The notes under the pieces: model-generated | What the model was told of the DNA's origin: nothing | Database searches by the model: none | What the model saw: the letters and a program-made list of their open reading frames with translations, nothing else | DNA from: Astragalus membranaceus | Lineage: Eukaryota > Streptophyta > Magnoliopsida > Fabales > Fabaceae | Direction: 5' to 3' | NCBI GenBank assembly: GCA_039519185.1 | Contig: CM076851.1 | Span: 49,458,751 to 49,522,750 of the forward strand | Length of the DNA: 64,000 nucleotides | Translations under genes and position numbers: made by a program | Shown: one piece after another, positions 45,296 through 56,570 of the stretch | Numbering within the stretch: position 1 is the stretch's first letter | How the letters are laid out: each line of letters begins with the position of its first letter

Positions 45296-46553
45296 CACTA
45301 CAAAAAAAACACTGATTAGCGACAGACATTAGCGAGGGACTTGTTGTCTCTCGCAAAAACAGTCATTAGCGAGGGAATTAGCGATGGCATAGAGCTGTCA
45401 ATTTTTTTGTCATTAGCGAGGGAATTAGCGAGGGAACTGTCCCTCGCTAATGACTGCCCTCGCTAATTCCCTCGCTAAATTTTGCTTTTTCAGATGATGG
45501 GACTCAGCGCAGGGGTTGGTAAAGGTGCAGAAATTAGCGAGGGGCAGTTCCCTCGCTAATTCCCTCGCTAACGTTAACTTTTCAGATGATGAGACAGTTC
45601 CCTCGCTAATTCCCTCGCAAATTTTTTTCTTTTTTCCTTTATATCCGTTTACACCCTCACTCTTCTTTCTCACTCACTCACTCTTCACCATTCCTCTTCC
45701 CTTCCTCTTCCCCCTTCCACTTCCTCTCACACCCTTCTTCTCTCTTCACTCTTCCAACACCACCACCACCACCATCATCATCACCACCTCCTCTCACACT
45801 CTTCTTCTCTCTTCACTCTTCCACCACCACCACCACCACCACATACCTCCTACCACTCTCACTCACTCTCTCTTACTCTTCACCACCACCAACCCACCAC
45901 CCCACCACCACCACTCTCACTCTTCTCTCTCTCTCACTCTTCTCATTCTCTCTCTACTCTAAACCACCCATCACCACCACCACCACGCCACCACTACACC
46001 ACCACCACGCCACCACCACCACTCTCACTCCCCTCTCTCTCTTTCTCCCTTACTCTTCTCCTTCTCTCTACTCTAAACCACCCATCACCACCACCACGCC
46101 ACCACCACCACCACACCACCACCACGCCACCACCACCACCACCACACATCACCACAAAATTAATAATATAATATAATATTCATTAATTAATATATATAAA
46201 AAAAAACAAGCCATTCAGCACTGGACACGTGTCATTTTTTTTTGAAAACTGCAGTCATTAGCGAGGGAATTAGCGAGGGCAAAAGCCGAAGCTAATTCCT
46301 GCGCATTTACCAACCCCTGCAACTGAGTCCCATCATCTGAAAAGCTGCAGTCATTAGCGAGGGAACTAGCGACGGCATAGTCCCTCGCTAATTAGCGAGG
46401 GATCCAACTTCCCTCGCTAATCCCATTTGCGAGGAGGGAATTAGCGAGGGAACCAGTCCCTCGCTAAGTCCCTCGCAAATGACCATTAGTGAGGGAATCA
46501 GGTCATTTTGCGAGGGAACTGTCCCTCGCTAATGACTAGTTTTTTTTGTAGTG
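45296..46553. mobile_element. non-autonomous CACTA element, 1.26 kb, 3-bp TSD
   Basis: Starts CACTACAAAAAAAACACTGA and ends with the reverse of CACTACAAAAAAAACTAGTC. ACG is duplicated at 45293-45295 and 46554-46556. Both ends hold many copies of the subterminal unit TTAGCGAGGGAA in both orientations. The middle is a pyrimidine-rich and CACCAC-rich low-complexity stretch. No transposase. Confidence 0.9.
45757..46160. repeat. CACCAC-rich low-complexity tract
   Basis: Runs of CAC/CCA triplets alternate with CTCT-rich passages over about 400 bp, and blocks such as TCTAAACCACCCATCACCAC occur twice, so part has been duplicated. Open frames here are artefacts of composition. Confidence 0.85.
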
Positions 46554-46556
46554 ACG

Positions 46557-46832
46557 ACTTACAAGGAAATGAGAAAAGCATTATAGGAGAAGAGAGCAGC
46601 TTTTGATTTCGTTTCCTGCAGTTTACAAGGAAAAATGGAAAAGCATAGGAGGAAAACTATATCCCCTTTGTGTATGCCCTAAAACTGGTATGATGTAACC
46701 CCTTAAGCGGGTTTTCTATCCTAAAAGGGTTTACTACGTATTTTGTTTTGTCTTTGAAGAAGGGATCAGTTTTTGATTTCATTTTCTGTTTTTTAGGTTT
46801 TCTATTGCTTACAAGGAAGTGGGAAAAGCATT
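46557..46832. other. host spacer between two CACTA elements, with internal duplication
   Basis: The segment CTTACAAGG...GGAAAAGCAT...GATTTCG...CCCCTTTGTGTATGCCCT occurs at about 46557-46680 and again interrupted at 46809-46832 and 51130-51230. So the host held two tandem copies before the insertions. Confidence 0.8.
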
Positions 46833-47082
46833 ATACACTACTGGAAAAAATGCTTTTTATAACTGTTGTTTATATCGGTTAAAAAAGGCCTGATATAGAA
46901 AGTGACGCGGTGGCAGTTTTGTAATTAAAATTACACTTTTTATATCGGTTTCCCATGGAACCGATATAGAAAGTGAAAAACGCATCTTTCATATCGGTTA
47001 TATTTAATAACCGTTATAGAAGGTTAAAATAATTAAGGCTTCCATAACGGGTCCAAATTCACCCGTTATAGAAACTAAAATT

Positions 47083-48725
47083 TTGTTTTCACCTACGTAC
47101 GCTCCCTCTCATTCTGTTCACTCTCTCCCCTCATTCTGTTCGCTCACTCCCTCTCATTCTGTTCACTCTCTTCCACTGTCGCTCCCTCATCTCTTCCTCT
47201 CTTCCACGTTCCACCACCGTCGCTCCCTCATCTCTTCCACGGAGAACCATCGTCGCTCCCTCACTCTCTCACTCTCTTCGTCAAAACCCAGCCACGCAGC
47301 CCCACCACCTAAGGGAAAGCACCAAACGAAATCACGAAAGGGATATGAGGGTGTCGGCGAGTTCAAGGAGAGAGAGCGAAGAGTAAGGATTCAGTGAATA
47401 GGGGTAACGGAGGCAGAAACGGGGTTCTCTTCTTCTTCACTACGAACCCCCTGCTAGGGTTTACAAAATCCAGCAGATAATCAACGATTGAAGCTTGAAA
47501 ATGCTTCAAGCTTGATGATCACTTCTTTATATTCCTTCCTAACACAAAAGCCCCTTGATGTGCGTTTGATTTCAGATAGATTTCAAAAACCCTAGTTTCT
47601 GAAATTCATCTTCAAGCAATATTGATGGTTGGGTTATGAATCGGACCACACAGGAAAGGTAACCACACTGTTAATTTTCTATTTGCTGTTTTGGTTTTTG
47701 ATTTCTTTACAAAACCCTTATCTGGTTTTGTTAACTGTTGTATGTACGAGCCTCTCCACAACTGATATTGAGAGGATCTTCACCACCCGTGAAGATTTCA
47801 AGGTTACAAGCTTAGAAAGGTATAATCTCTTCCTCTCTTACTATTTTTTTCTCACTCTTGGAATACAATAGATTGCTGGATGAACGTATATCTCAGCTTA
47901 ATGAGGAATTTCCTGATGTTCAGTTATTGATTTTTCATACAACTTTTTAGTTATTGATTTTTCCTTTAGATTACCTTTAGATTCATACAACTTGTCAGTT
48001 ATTGATTTTTCCTTTACTTAAGAATTAGAAATAAATAAAACTTATCAGTTTCATTTCTTTATTATTCAAATTTTGGCATCACAATCAGACAGAAACACGT
48101 GTATGGAACAAAATGTATAAATTTAATTTGTCTGAAGAGTCATGAGGATCAAATACAAGCCTTCTGGCACACTGAACAGGCTTTTATTTTTCTACAAGTA
48201 ATGGGTCTTATTAATCTAGTTTTGTTATGATTCACTATTCTAATGTTAGTCTATCTTGGAATACAATTAATTTAGTATTGCAGGTGTAATAAAAGTTTGC
48301 TGGTATCTTATCTGACAAGGAGATTTTGGGTTCAAAACATGTAATCTACTTCCTTTGGGTTAATGTACTACTGTAGTGTAGTCACTACCTTTTGCTTGAA
48401 AATGAAGGGAATGATGAATGAGAAGTTTGGTTGTGAGCTGATACAGATGAACAATAATACAAAAAAATTATTCCTTTGTTTTGTTTCTAATACAAAAAAA
48501 AAATTAGTATAACTTGAGGAGATTGGCTAGCACAGTTCTTAGAGCATAAGAATATAATATAATAGTAAAGGTTTTGATAATTGCTGAGATAATTTGTGTT
48601 TGAATTTACTACTTCCTTCTCTTCATCCAACTATAAATCGAGCTTGTACTTACTTTGGTGTTTGTTTCATTGTGTTTCTGCAGAGATGAGCAACATTTCA
48701 TTTGGAGAAACTTTCATTTGGAGGT
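47083..48725 (+). other. CACTA interior: leader-like and unidentified exon-like pieces
   Basis: A Ser/Pro/His-rich open stretch at 47083-47397 looks like a gene leader read through. Short exon-like segments follow with plausible splice sites, for example TTDIERIFTTREDFKVTSLE at 47755-47820 before GTATAA, and LLDERISQLNEEFPDVQ near 47880-47930. I recognise no family. A 53-bp passage at 48315-48367 is repeated exactly at 50645-50697. Confidence 0.35.
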
Positions 48726-49221
48726 TAATTTCTGTACCTTAGATGAACCTTACTAAATTACATAATACCCTACACAGTTGTATAAGGATAGGAATTTAGG
48801 GGTTAAGTCACTTTAAGAAGTAAGATAACCAGTCATTACAACTTACTTGGTTACATCTTTTAGGAATCTCACGTGTCTTCTATTTTGTTTTCCTGTTTGA
48901 TTTTTTTTGTTAAGATTCATTCTTGGCTGTTTTTTCTGTTCAACAAATCTATTAGTTATTAATTAAAGTATCAAGCTAACTAATAAAAATGCCTCTATCC
49001 TTTTTTTTAGATTAATGCCTCTATCCTTTTTGTGTTGTACTAAACTTGTTTGGATTAGATGTTTATACTGAGTTGTTTATGGCTAGCATTTATTTGTCGC
49101 TTGTTTTTTTTAATAAACCAATTCTAACATCACAAGTTGCCAATGATGGTCTTTGCTATGACAAATCCAATAGGGAATTGTTTTGATAGTGTACTTATTT
49201 TGCATTTTTGTTTGGTTTGCA

Positions 49222-49312
49222 GTTTTGCAACTTTGTTATGATCAGTTGACAGGAAGCATACATACTCAGATTGGTGATTTGAAAAAACTTAGTGTTCTTG
49301 CTCTGCAACATA
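49222..49312 (+). pseudogene. captured LRR exon (leucine-rich-repeat receptor type)
   Basis: After a TTTGCAG acceptor the frame reads LQLCYDQLTGSIHTQIGDLK and then KLSVLALQHN, one plant extracellular LRR with the LxxLxLxxNxLxGxIPxxIGxL pattern (His for Pro at one site). This is typical of LRR receptor-like kinases or proteins. The expected continuation is lost. Its position inside the CACTA element shows it was captured. Confidence 0.65.
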
Positions 49313-49584
49313 ATGTCTTTTATTCCCTATCTTTTGACCCTAATATATTCATTTGAACCTTTTTCCCCACAGCCAATGCCATGTAGTTTTCCATATGCCT
49401 GCATGCATACAGTTTGCATTTTCCCTTCATTAACTACCATTCTTAGTAATAAGTAAAATTGTTATGTTGTGCTTGATGTTTGTGTCAATTTTATATTAGA
49501 TATATGGAGGAAATATTCTCCAAATTGCAATTGTCACAGTGTGTAGGCGATTAGTAATGGCCTTCCAGACAAGGATTTGAAATT

Positions 49585-50069
49585 ATTAGTAATGGTCTTC
49601 CAGACTATGTTGAAGTTATTAGCAAGCATAATGATGATAAACAATGAGTCTTCTAGACTTTTAGGTGGCATACTTTCATTGATGAATCACTTAATTTTGC
49701 AGACCCTTCATTGTACTTGTCTGCATTGGTTGGTCTTGTTTACTCTCCACTGTCTCCAGATGAGTGCCAATCATCTGCTAGTAATGCCATCATTGGGATC
49801 CTTAAACGACACAACCAGAAAATTGAAATGATATTCTTGCTTGTTGACTGTCTTAGGTATGTTTTCTTTTCTTCACTCCTCTTTCAACTTGAGCCTTTAA
49901 AGTTGGAGAGCGCAACTTATAAAAGCATAAAACTGAAAACTTCTATTTCTATTAAACTGCGAAGTTTTGATATGTGAAGATATCACTGCTTGACTAAAAG
50001 CTTGCCTCCTTATCCTTGCAGTAACATCAGCCAAACCCAAGATCTTCCACAGTCCACTGGAGAAAAAGG
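49585..50069 (+). pseudogene. captured fragment of a helical-repeat-like host gene
   Basis: Two segments join in frame through a GT-AG intron: a first exon (about 49657-49857) with FRWHTFIDESLNFADPSLYL, ALVGLVYSPLSPDECQSSA and SNAIIGILKRHNQKIEMIFL, and a second (50022-50069) with NISQTQDLPQSTGEKG. Just upstream, LPDYVEVISKHNDDKQ is also readable, then a stop. The amphipathic composition suggests an ARM/HEAT-type protein, but I cannot name it. Retention of the intron shows DNA-level capture, not retroposition. Confidence 0.55.
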
Positions 50070-50332
50070 TAGTGTGTGTATTTTATTTTTCACACTTTCA
50101 ACATCACAAGTTGACAGACTGTGCATGACTTGGTTTCTTTGTTTTACTTGTTCTATTTTCTATATCAATATTTATTAAAGGGTAGGGGTTAGGAATTTTC
50201 GACACCGACATAGAAATATCTTAGTTTTATACCATTTAGTATCTATTCAAGAAAATATTCCTTTAGTTGGGTGCCATTGATGTGTAGATAACTTTTGTAA
50301 ACTTTCAACATGTATTTGTGTATAATCAGGGT

Positions 50333-50412
50333 GCCATTGATGTGTAGAAACTGCAACTGTGGTCTCAACTGAGCCATTGATGTGTAGAAACTGCAACTGT
50401 GGTCTCAACTGA
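50333..50412. repeat. 40-bp tandem duplication
   Basis: The unit starting GCCATTGATGTGTAGAAACT is present twice with no mismatch (50333-50372, 50373-50412), and a partial third copy lies just upstream at about 50272-50288. Confidence 0.9.
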
Positions 50413-50828
50413 GCCTGAGAAGAAGCCTTCGGAAACTCCTACCATTGTTGCCTAAGGTTTGGTGAGGATGATGCAAAAAAGTGGTGGAGACCAATGCAAA
50501 CAAATGCATCTAACTAAAGTCATTCTTTGTATGTTCTGATTTGTTGTATGTACTGCAAGTAATAATATTAGTACTATGTTACTTGAACATTTCTGACTTA
50601 TTTAATGGGTAGTTTCCTGCACATATGCTCTGGAGATAAATTGAACAAGGAGATTTTGGGTTCAAAACATGTAATCTACTTCCTTTGGGTTAATGTATTT
50701 CTTAGCTTGGCTGAAGCTTTTTGTTCTATTTAAATTCTGATGAGCTATTGTTGCGAGGTTTTATCAGAAAGAAGGGCTAGCTCAAGTGCATGCTAGTTCA
50801 GTGATACCTCCTTTTTTTTTAAAAAAAA

Positions 50829-51118
50829 AAGAGACTTTTCATATCGGTTCCCATAGAAAACCGATATGAAAAGTCTTTTTTTTTTTAAAAAAAGAGACTT
50901 TTCATATCGGTTTTCTATGGGAACCGATATGAAAAGTCTTTTTTTTAAAAAAAAGGAGACTTTTCATATCGGTTCTAGGGGCGAACCGATATAAAAACAA
51001 CTTTTCATAACGGTTCAGGAACCGATATGAAATGTCCGTATTTTTTATATCTCCTTTTTCGGCATCGGTTCGGGAACCGATATGAAATGTCATTTTTAAC
51101 CGATATAAAAAGCCTTTT
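50829..51118. repeat. CACTA subterminal hairpin array
   Basis: Repeated inverted units: GACTTTTCATATCGGTT followed by its reverse complement AACCGATATGAAAAGTC, at least twice with A/T-rich spacers, then further diverged copies. Expected to be transposase-binding sites and able to fold in RNA. Confidence 0.85.
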
Positions 51119-51132
51119 TTCCACTAGTGATA

Positions 51133-51394
51133 GGAGAGGGGAGCATCTCCTGATTTCGTTTCATGCAGCTTACAAGGAAAAATGGAAAAGCATCGGAGGA
51201 AAACTGTATTCCCCTTTGTGTATGCCCTGTCTCAGTTGTGTAGACTTTAAAATACTTTGGCATTAGTACTCCTTGTACTAAAAGCCCCCATATTCAATAA
51301 AATTTTGATTAAAAAAAGGCTGAATTGCATTTTTGGTTTTTTATCATTGCCCTTAGTTTCAGATTGGTCTTTTATATTTTTTTCAACTTTGGTT
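51133..51394. other. host sequence after the CACTA element
   Basis: Includes the second tandem copy of the duplicated host segment (to about 51240), then an unidentified AT-rich repeat beginning near 51320. No gene. Confidence 0.4.
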
Positions 51395-51408
51395 ATTTAG
51401 TCAAAGTG

Positions 51409-51988
51409 GGGTCCTAATCGTGGTTGTGGCTTATCGTCGCTGCCACGGTCTGGTTCGTGGGGTCTGTTTTCTTGGCTCCGATCTGGTAGATCCGCCGCTG
51501 TCGTTGGGGTTGGTGGTGATCTGCACTGTTTGGTTCTCTGGGAGAGGTCTGTGGTTGGTTATCTGTGGTTGGCAGTGGGCCATCGATTTTCGTGGTGGCT
51601 GATGGTGGTCTGGCTTTGATGTTCTCACCTTCCCCCTTTTCGGCGTGGGCCCTTTTCCCTGTCGCTCGCGGTTGTGCTTGTTTGTGCGTCGGTGTTGGCC
51701 GGGGGTACAAAGCCGCGGTGGTGGTTGGTGGCTCAATCTCCATGATCAAGCTAGGTGCTGTCTCGGTGTTGGCCGGTAGCACGACTCTGCGTTGCGGGTT
51801 GGGGTCCCGTCGTCGGTTGTCTGGGGGTGTTGCTTCGATTCCGGTCCATGGCTGTTTATTTTAGAGACCTTTATTGGGCTTTCTATTATTGTATCTCTTT
51901 CCAAGGGTTTTGGTCTAATCCCCCCTTGTGCATTGTGACCTGTTTTTTAGTTTATTAATAAATGTCTTTATTGTTTAAAAAAAAAAAA
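51409..51988 (+). mobile_element. 5'-truncated LINE tail with 14-bp TSD
   Basis: ATTTAGTCAAAGTG flanks it at 51395-51408 and 51989-52002. It ends in a run of A after TTAATAAATGTCTTTATTG. The first part is GC-rich and open in several frames, but no domain is recognisable; it is presumably ORF2 C-terminal/3' UTR sequence of an L1-type element. The last ~120 bases resemble the LINE tail near 42390-42440 (GGTCTAATCCCCCC). Confidence 0.8.
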
Positions 51989-52002
51989 ATTTAGTCAAAG
52001 TG

Positions 52003-53204
52003 AACCCTAATGTTTGATATGTTTCAGTTTGGTCCCTCAAGTGGTAAGATATGTTTCAGTTTGGTCATTCATACCATAAATCAAAGAAAAAAATGGGCAT
52101 GACTTGTAATGATGGCACTTATGTACTAGCTAGTAACTTTGAATGGTTTCCATCATACTTGCATTCTTGTAATGAGAACAAGTTAAGAGGTAACCAACCA
52201 ACCGTACATACATGAGTCATGAGGGTGAATCACCAAACCTGAATTTAAGTCTCAATTAATGTTCCACTTTAGATAGTACTCTTTGCATCACATGCATGGA
52301 AATGAATCAAATGATATATATACTAGTGATGCTATTAACTCTTGTTCTACATCAAATTAGGTAGCTTGTCATTAGTAGAATCCAAAAGAAAAATGCCTCA
52401 TTTTTGTTGGACTAATATCCATACTGTTAAACAACCATCTTATCCCCTTGAACTCTCATATTTATTCTATATATTGAACAATCATTTTAGTTGTAAGCGT
52501 TTTAATTTTGCTTTGTGACCTTGAAGTAAACTAATTAAACACATATCTACCCATCTCTTATAATCTACAATACCTAGATACCATTCCCCAAACTAACTAT
52601 AGCTCTTTATTTAAATGACTCAAAGCAAAGCAAAACTCACACACATAGACATCGCCTTAGACTTAGGAAAAAATAGAGAGAGAAGCTCTAACAACTTTTT
52701 TCCTTACATTCTCCATCTTCAAGCTCCGTCAAAATTCTCTCAACCACACCATTCTTTGTAATCCCCTAGCTCCACCTAGATCATCTAGTAGTACAATACA
52801 AGCATACACCACTAACAAATACTCCCTCACTCACTACAAATACATTCAGAGAGATTGAAATGTAAGTACTATACTATGTGATAATGGTCCAGATACATGT
52901 CCTCCTCCTAGCATAGCAGGGCTACCTTTAATATTTTGTTGCGAATATAGATAATTAATCAAATTAGTACTCAATGCTTTTTATTTAATAGTTTTTGTTT
53001 TTATTATTAAATAAAAAACGAGTTCTTGAAACACACAACCATAAAAGTACGAAGTGAAATGAAGGGCAGGACTGAAGGGTGGAGTGGATAAGTCAGGGAG
53101 TGAGTGTATTATATTATAGGGTATAATTAAGCAAGTGTTTGGTTTCTATCTCTGGCACTGTTTGTGACTTGTTGTATGATTTCCCTTTGCGTAGTTTCAT
53201 CAAA

Positions 53205-53277
<73 letters not shown>

Positions 53278-53290
53278 ATATCGTTTATGT
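52003..53290. other. upstream region and leader of the kinase fragment
   Basis: Mostly non-coding. At 52690-52860 a pyrimidine-rich leader with CCCCTAGCTCCACCTAGAT and ACTAACAAATACTCCCTCAC matches the leader near 25.4 kb, and GTAAGT at 52863 looks like a donor closing a leader exon. An (AT)n microsatellite is at 53211-53271. No first coding exon of the kinase was identified. Confidence 0.45.
53211..53271. repeat. (AT)n microsatellite
   Basis: About 30 uninterrupted TA units. Confidence 0.95.
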
Positions 53291-53301
53291 GGTGATTACA
53301 G

Positions 53302-53691
53302 GCGGAGATTAATTGTCTAGGACCCAATCTTGTTAAACTGTTGGGATACTGTCGCGGGGTGATGAGTTACTTCTTGTCTGAGTTCACGCAGAAGGGCAGT
53401 TTAGAAATCACTTATTTCGAAGTAAGTCATCACCATTTAAATAATTAATTAATTAAATGACATTGTCTTTGTCTTCTCTACACAATTTTAAACATGAAAT
53501 AAATATTAATTTTATTACTTTATAATAATAATAATAATTGTATAGGGGACTCTGATGCATTTACTTGGGACATAAAACTAAAGATTGCTTGTGGAGCAGC
53601 TCATGGCCTTTCATTCTCGCATGACAAAAACATAATTTACAGGGACATCAAGGCCTCCAACATATGGTAACCAATTGTTGATAAATGTCGA
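53302..53691 (+). pseudogene. receptor-like cytoplasmic kinase (RLCK VII/PBL-like) fragment
   Basis: Two exons of a Ser/Thr kinase are visible. 53302-53421 reads GPNLVKLLGYC, the end of the N-lobe (normally HPNLVKLLGYC), then a frameshifted stretch and SEFTQKGSLE. After an AG acceptor, 53546 onward reads DAFTWDIKLKIACGAAHGLS and SHDKNIIYRDIKASNI, the catalytic-loop motif (YRDxKxSNI) characteristic of PBS1-like cytoplasmic kinases that act in membrane-proximal immune and growth signalling. The frame breaks at the loop where a LINE-derived sequence begins (about 53667-53700), so the Asp-Phe-Gly motif and C-lobe are missing. The Lys and Gly-rich loop exons upstream are also not found. Confidence 0.75.
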
Positions 53692-53699
53692 TATTAGCA

Positions 53700-56570
53700 A
53701 TAATTCAAAATATGGCGAAGTGGAAAGGATTTTAAGTGTGGAAGGCAATAGTAAAAAGAAAATTATTACTGATGGGGATGGTAGTAAGTAGTAACTCCTC
53801 ATTTTCTTTTCCTGCTCAGTTGAATAATCAAGCTGATACTCAAACTCCGGGCCCACTTTTAAAAAACCCCCAAATGTTCGCTGACCCCTCTCCTCTCTCA
53901 CCTTCTTTATCACCTAGCCCGTTACTTACCTCACCACCCCCTCTATCCGTGATAACCCTCCTGTCTTGGGCCTTAATTGCATCCCTGAATCCTCTTGTCC
54001 CAATAGTGTGACCTCACCTCTCATCCCCGTTGATACCCCCCCTTGTCCCAACCTGAACCCGATCCTTGCTTTTCCAGCCCTCCCTCTTCTGAAGTTCATA
54101 TTATCAACTCTTTTATTCATGACCCAGCATTGACCTCCATCCTATGCCATTGGTTCCTCCAATTCCTTTGGAGTCTCAACCTATCATTGTTAGGGACCTT
54201 TTTCAGATGGAATCTCAAGATGTGCACATTGAAGTGGGGGACTCTTTAATGTCAGGATTGGACATGCCTAATTCAAAATCTTTTTGGGCTGATAGAAATA
54301 CGTCTAAGGAAGAAAAAATATGGTTGCTAGCAAAGAAGATTGGAGTCAACAGAGATGGCAACGACCAAGTATTTATAGAAAAGATAAAAGAAATGGAAGA
54401 TAGGGATAAGGAAGCTAAGAAGAAGATGGCGAACCCTAATGGTTCTAAATGAAGATTATGTCCTTTAATATTCGGGGGATTCGCAGTAATGCCAAACAAA
54501 GGAGGATTGGAAGCCTTGTTAATAGAGAAAAATTTGAGATGTGTTTTTTTCAAGAAACAAAGAGGGAGGAGATTGATGTTTCAATGATATCTCGTTTATG
54601 GGGCGACGATGATGTGGAGGAGGGGGAGAAGCGTGAGGTATAGTGAGAGAGAGAGTCAAGACTTCAAGTTTTTCATGGAGGAGATGGGAGTGGTGGATTT
54701 GGGTTGTTTGGGGAAGAAATTTATGTGGTTTCAACCAAATGGACCGGCGGCAAGCAGAATTGATCGGATACTATTATCTCAAGAATTGGTGGATGGTTGG
54801 GGAATAAAGGCACAATGGATAGGTGATAGGGACATATCGGATCACTGTCCGGTATGGCTTCTACCATCTAGTAGGAATTGGGGACCTAAACCTTTTAGGT
54901 TCTTTAATGGATGACTCAAACATGAAGATGGGAAGAGATTTATGGAGAAGAAGTGGAGGGAGTTAAAAGTTGAAGGATGGATGGCACATGTAGTTAAGAA
55001 AAGTTAAAACATCTTAAAGAAAATTTGAAAGTGTGGAACAAAGAGGTGTACGGGATTAAGGACCTTAGAATTGAAGAGATAGTGAAGGATATGAATTTAA
55101 TGGAGCAATAGGAAGTCTATGAAGAAGGATGGGACGGAGAGAAGTGGAAAACCTTGAATACGGAGTTTTGGAACGAATTACGACAAAAGGAGTCTATATT
55201 AGCTCAAAAGGCTAGGGTGAATTGGATTCAACAAGGGGATGGTAATACAAAGTTTTTTCACCAAGCAATCAAGGCAAGGACAAGAAGGAATCAAATAGAG
55301 ATGTTAAAGGTAGGAGAAGAATGGTTGCAAGGTGTAGGGGAGATCAAAGAAGAAGTGAAGAGACATTTTCAACAACAATTTTCCGAGGTGTCATACACAA
55401 GACCTACTCTTGATGGGATCGGGTTTAGGAGCATTTCGGTGGAGGAAGCACATAAATTGGTTAATCCATTCACTTTGGAGGAAGTGGAAGAAGCGATATG
55501 GAGTTGTGAAGGAAGCAAAAGCCCGGGGCCCGATGGTTTTAATTTTAATTTCATCAAGTCTTGTTGGGACACAATAAAAGTGGATGTTATGGGAGTCATG
55601 AATCAATTCCACTCAAATGCTAGATTACCTAAAGCATTCACTTCATCATTTGTGGCATTAATTGGCAAGACGAAGAATCCTCAAGAACTTGGTGATTTTC
55701 GGCCCATCTCTCTTATAGGGTGTATGTATAAGATCATTTCCAAGGTATTAGCAAGGAGACTCAAGGAGGTACTTTCCGGGATTATATCACCTACACAAAC
55801 GCCTTTTCTTAAGGGGAGGCAAATCTTAGATGGGGTCTTGGTAACTAATGAGGTAATTAACTATGCAAAGAAGAAAAAGAAACTGTTGATTTTATTCAAA
55901 GTAGATTTTGAGAAAGCATATGACTTGGTGGCATGGAAGTTTCTATATTACATGATGGTAAGAATGGGATTTTGTGAGGTTTGGAGGTCTTGGATGAAAG
56001 CATGTATTTTCACGGGCAATGTGTCGGTTTTGGTCAATGGAAGTCCAACCGGAGAGTTCATAATGGAGCGTGGGCTTAAACAAGGAGACCCCTTAGCACC
56101 ATTTCTTTTCTTAATGGTGGCGGAAGGGCTCACGGGATTGGTGAACAATTGTGTTGAACAAGGATTCTTTGAAGCATTCTCGGTGGGAGAGGGGATTTCC
56201 TTTCCGATTCTTCAATTTGCGGTTGACACATTATTTTTGGCCTCTAACTCAAGGGAGAACCTATGGTGTCTAAAAGCGGTTTTGAGGATTTTTGAATTAG
56301 CATCGGGGCTTCGGGTGAACTTCCATAGGAGTTGTTTGATTGGCATTAGTATGGACGATGAGGAGGTAAATTTATGGGCTAGATTCCATTATTGCAACAA
56401 AGGAAGTGCCCCCTTCAAGTTTTTGGGGGTGCCGGTGGGAGCAAATCCTAGATTGAGAAGCACTTGGAGGCCGGTTATCAAGAAGATGAAAGATAAGCTC
56501 TCCACATGGAGGAGTAGGCAACTATCCATGGGGGGGAGGGTGACGCTAATTAATTCGGTTCTTGCTAGTC
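53700..56570 (+). pseudogene. L1-type LINE, endonuclease and reverse transcriptase, inactivated
   Basis: 54449 onward encodes an AP-endonuclease start (MKIMSFNIRGIRSNAKQRRI, FFQETKREE), then a deletion, then its end (FMWFQPNGPAASRIDRILLS, WIGDRDISDHCPVWL). 55154-56578 is a long open frame with WIQQGDGNTKFFHQAIKART, GSKSPGPDGFNFNFIK, DFRPISLIGCMYKIISKVLA, VDFEKAYDLVAWKFL, MERGLKQGDPLAPFLF, and the active-site box FAVDTLFLA where family members have FADD. Asp to Val here should abolish polymerase activity. 53760-54440 is Pro-rich and may be ORF1 residue. The frame stops where the Athila-like LTR begins at 56569, so zf-RVT and RNase H are missing. Confidence 0.9.

Larger units (their letters stand above)
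46836..51129. mobile_element. gene-fragment-carrying CACTA element, 4.3 kb, 3-bp TSD
   Basis: Starts CACTACTGGAAAAAATGC and ends with the reverse of CACTAGTGGAAAAAAGGC, with ATA on both sides (46833-46835 and 51130-51132). Subterminal repeats of TATATCGGTT / AACCGATATA occupy both ends; at 50829-51120 they form long perfect hairpins. The interior shows no CACTA transposase (TnpA/TnpD) but has several exon-intron pieces of host-like genes, so it is a Pack-type element mobilised in trans. Confidence 0.9.

Noticed and set aside
45425..45962. Open frames of 82 and 148 codons in the smaller CACTA element
   Set aside because: They follow the subterminal repeats and CACCAC tract; composition artefacts.
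51409..51988. GC-rich segment considered as a captured host gene
   Set aside because: A-tail and a 14-bp target duplication show a retroposed LINE tail.
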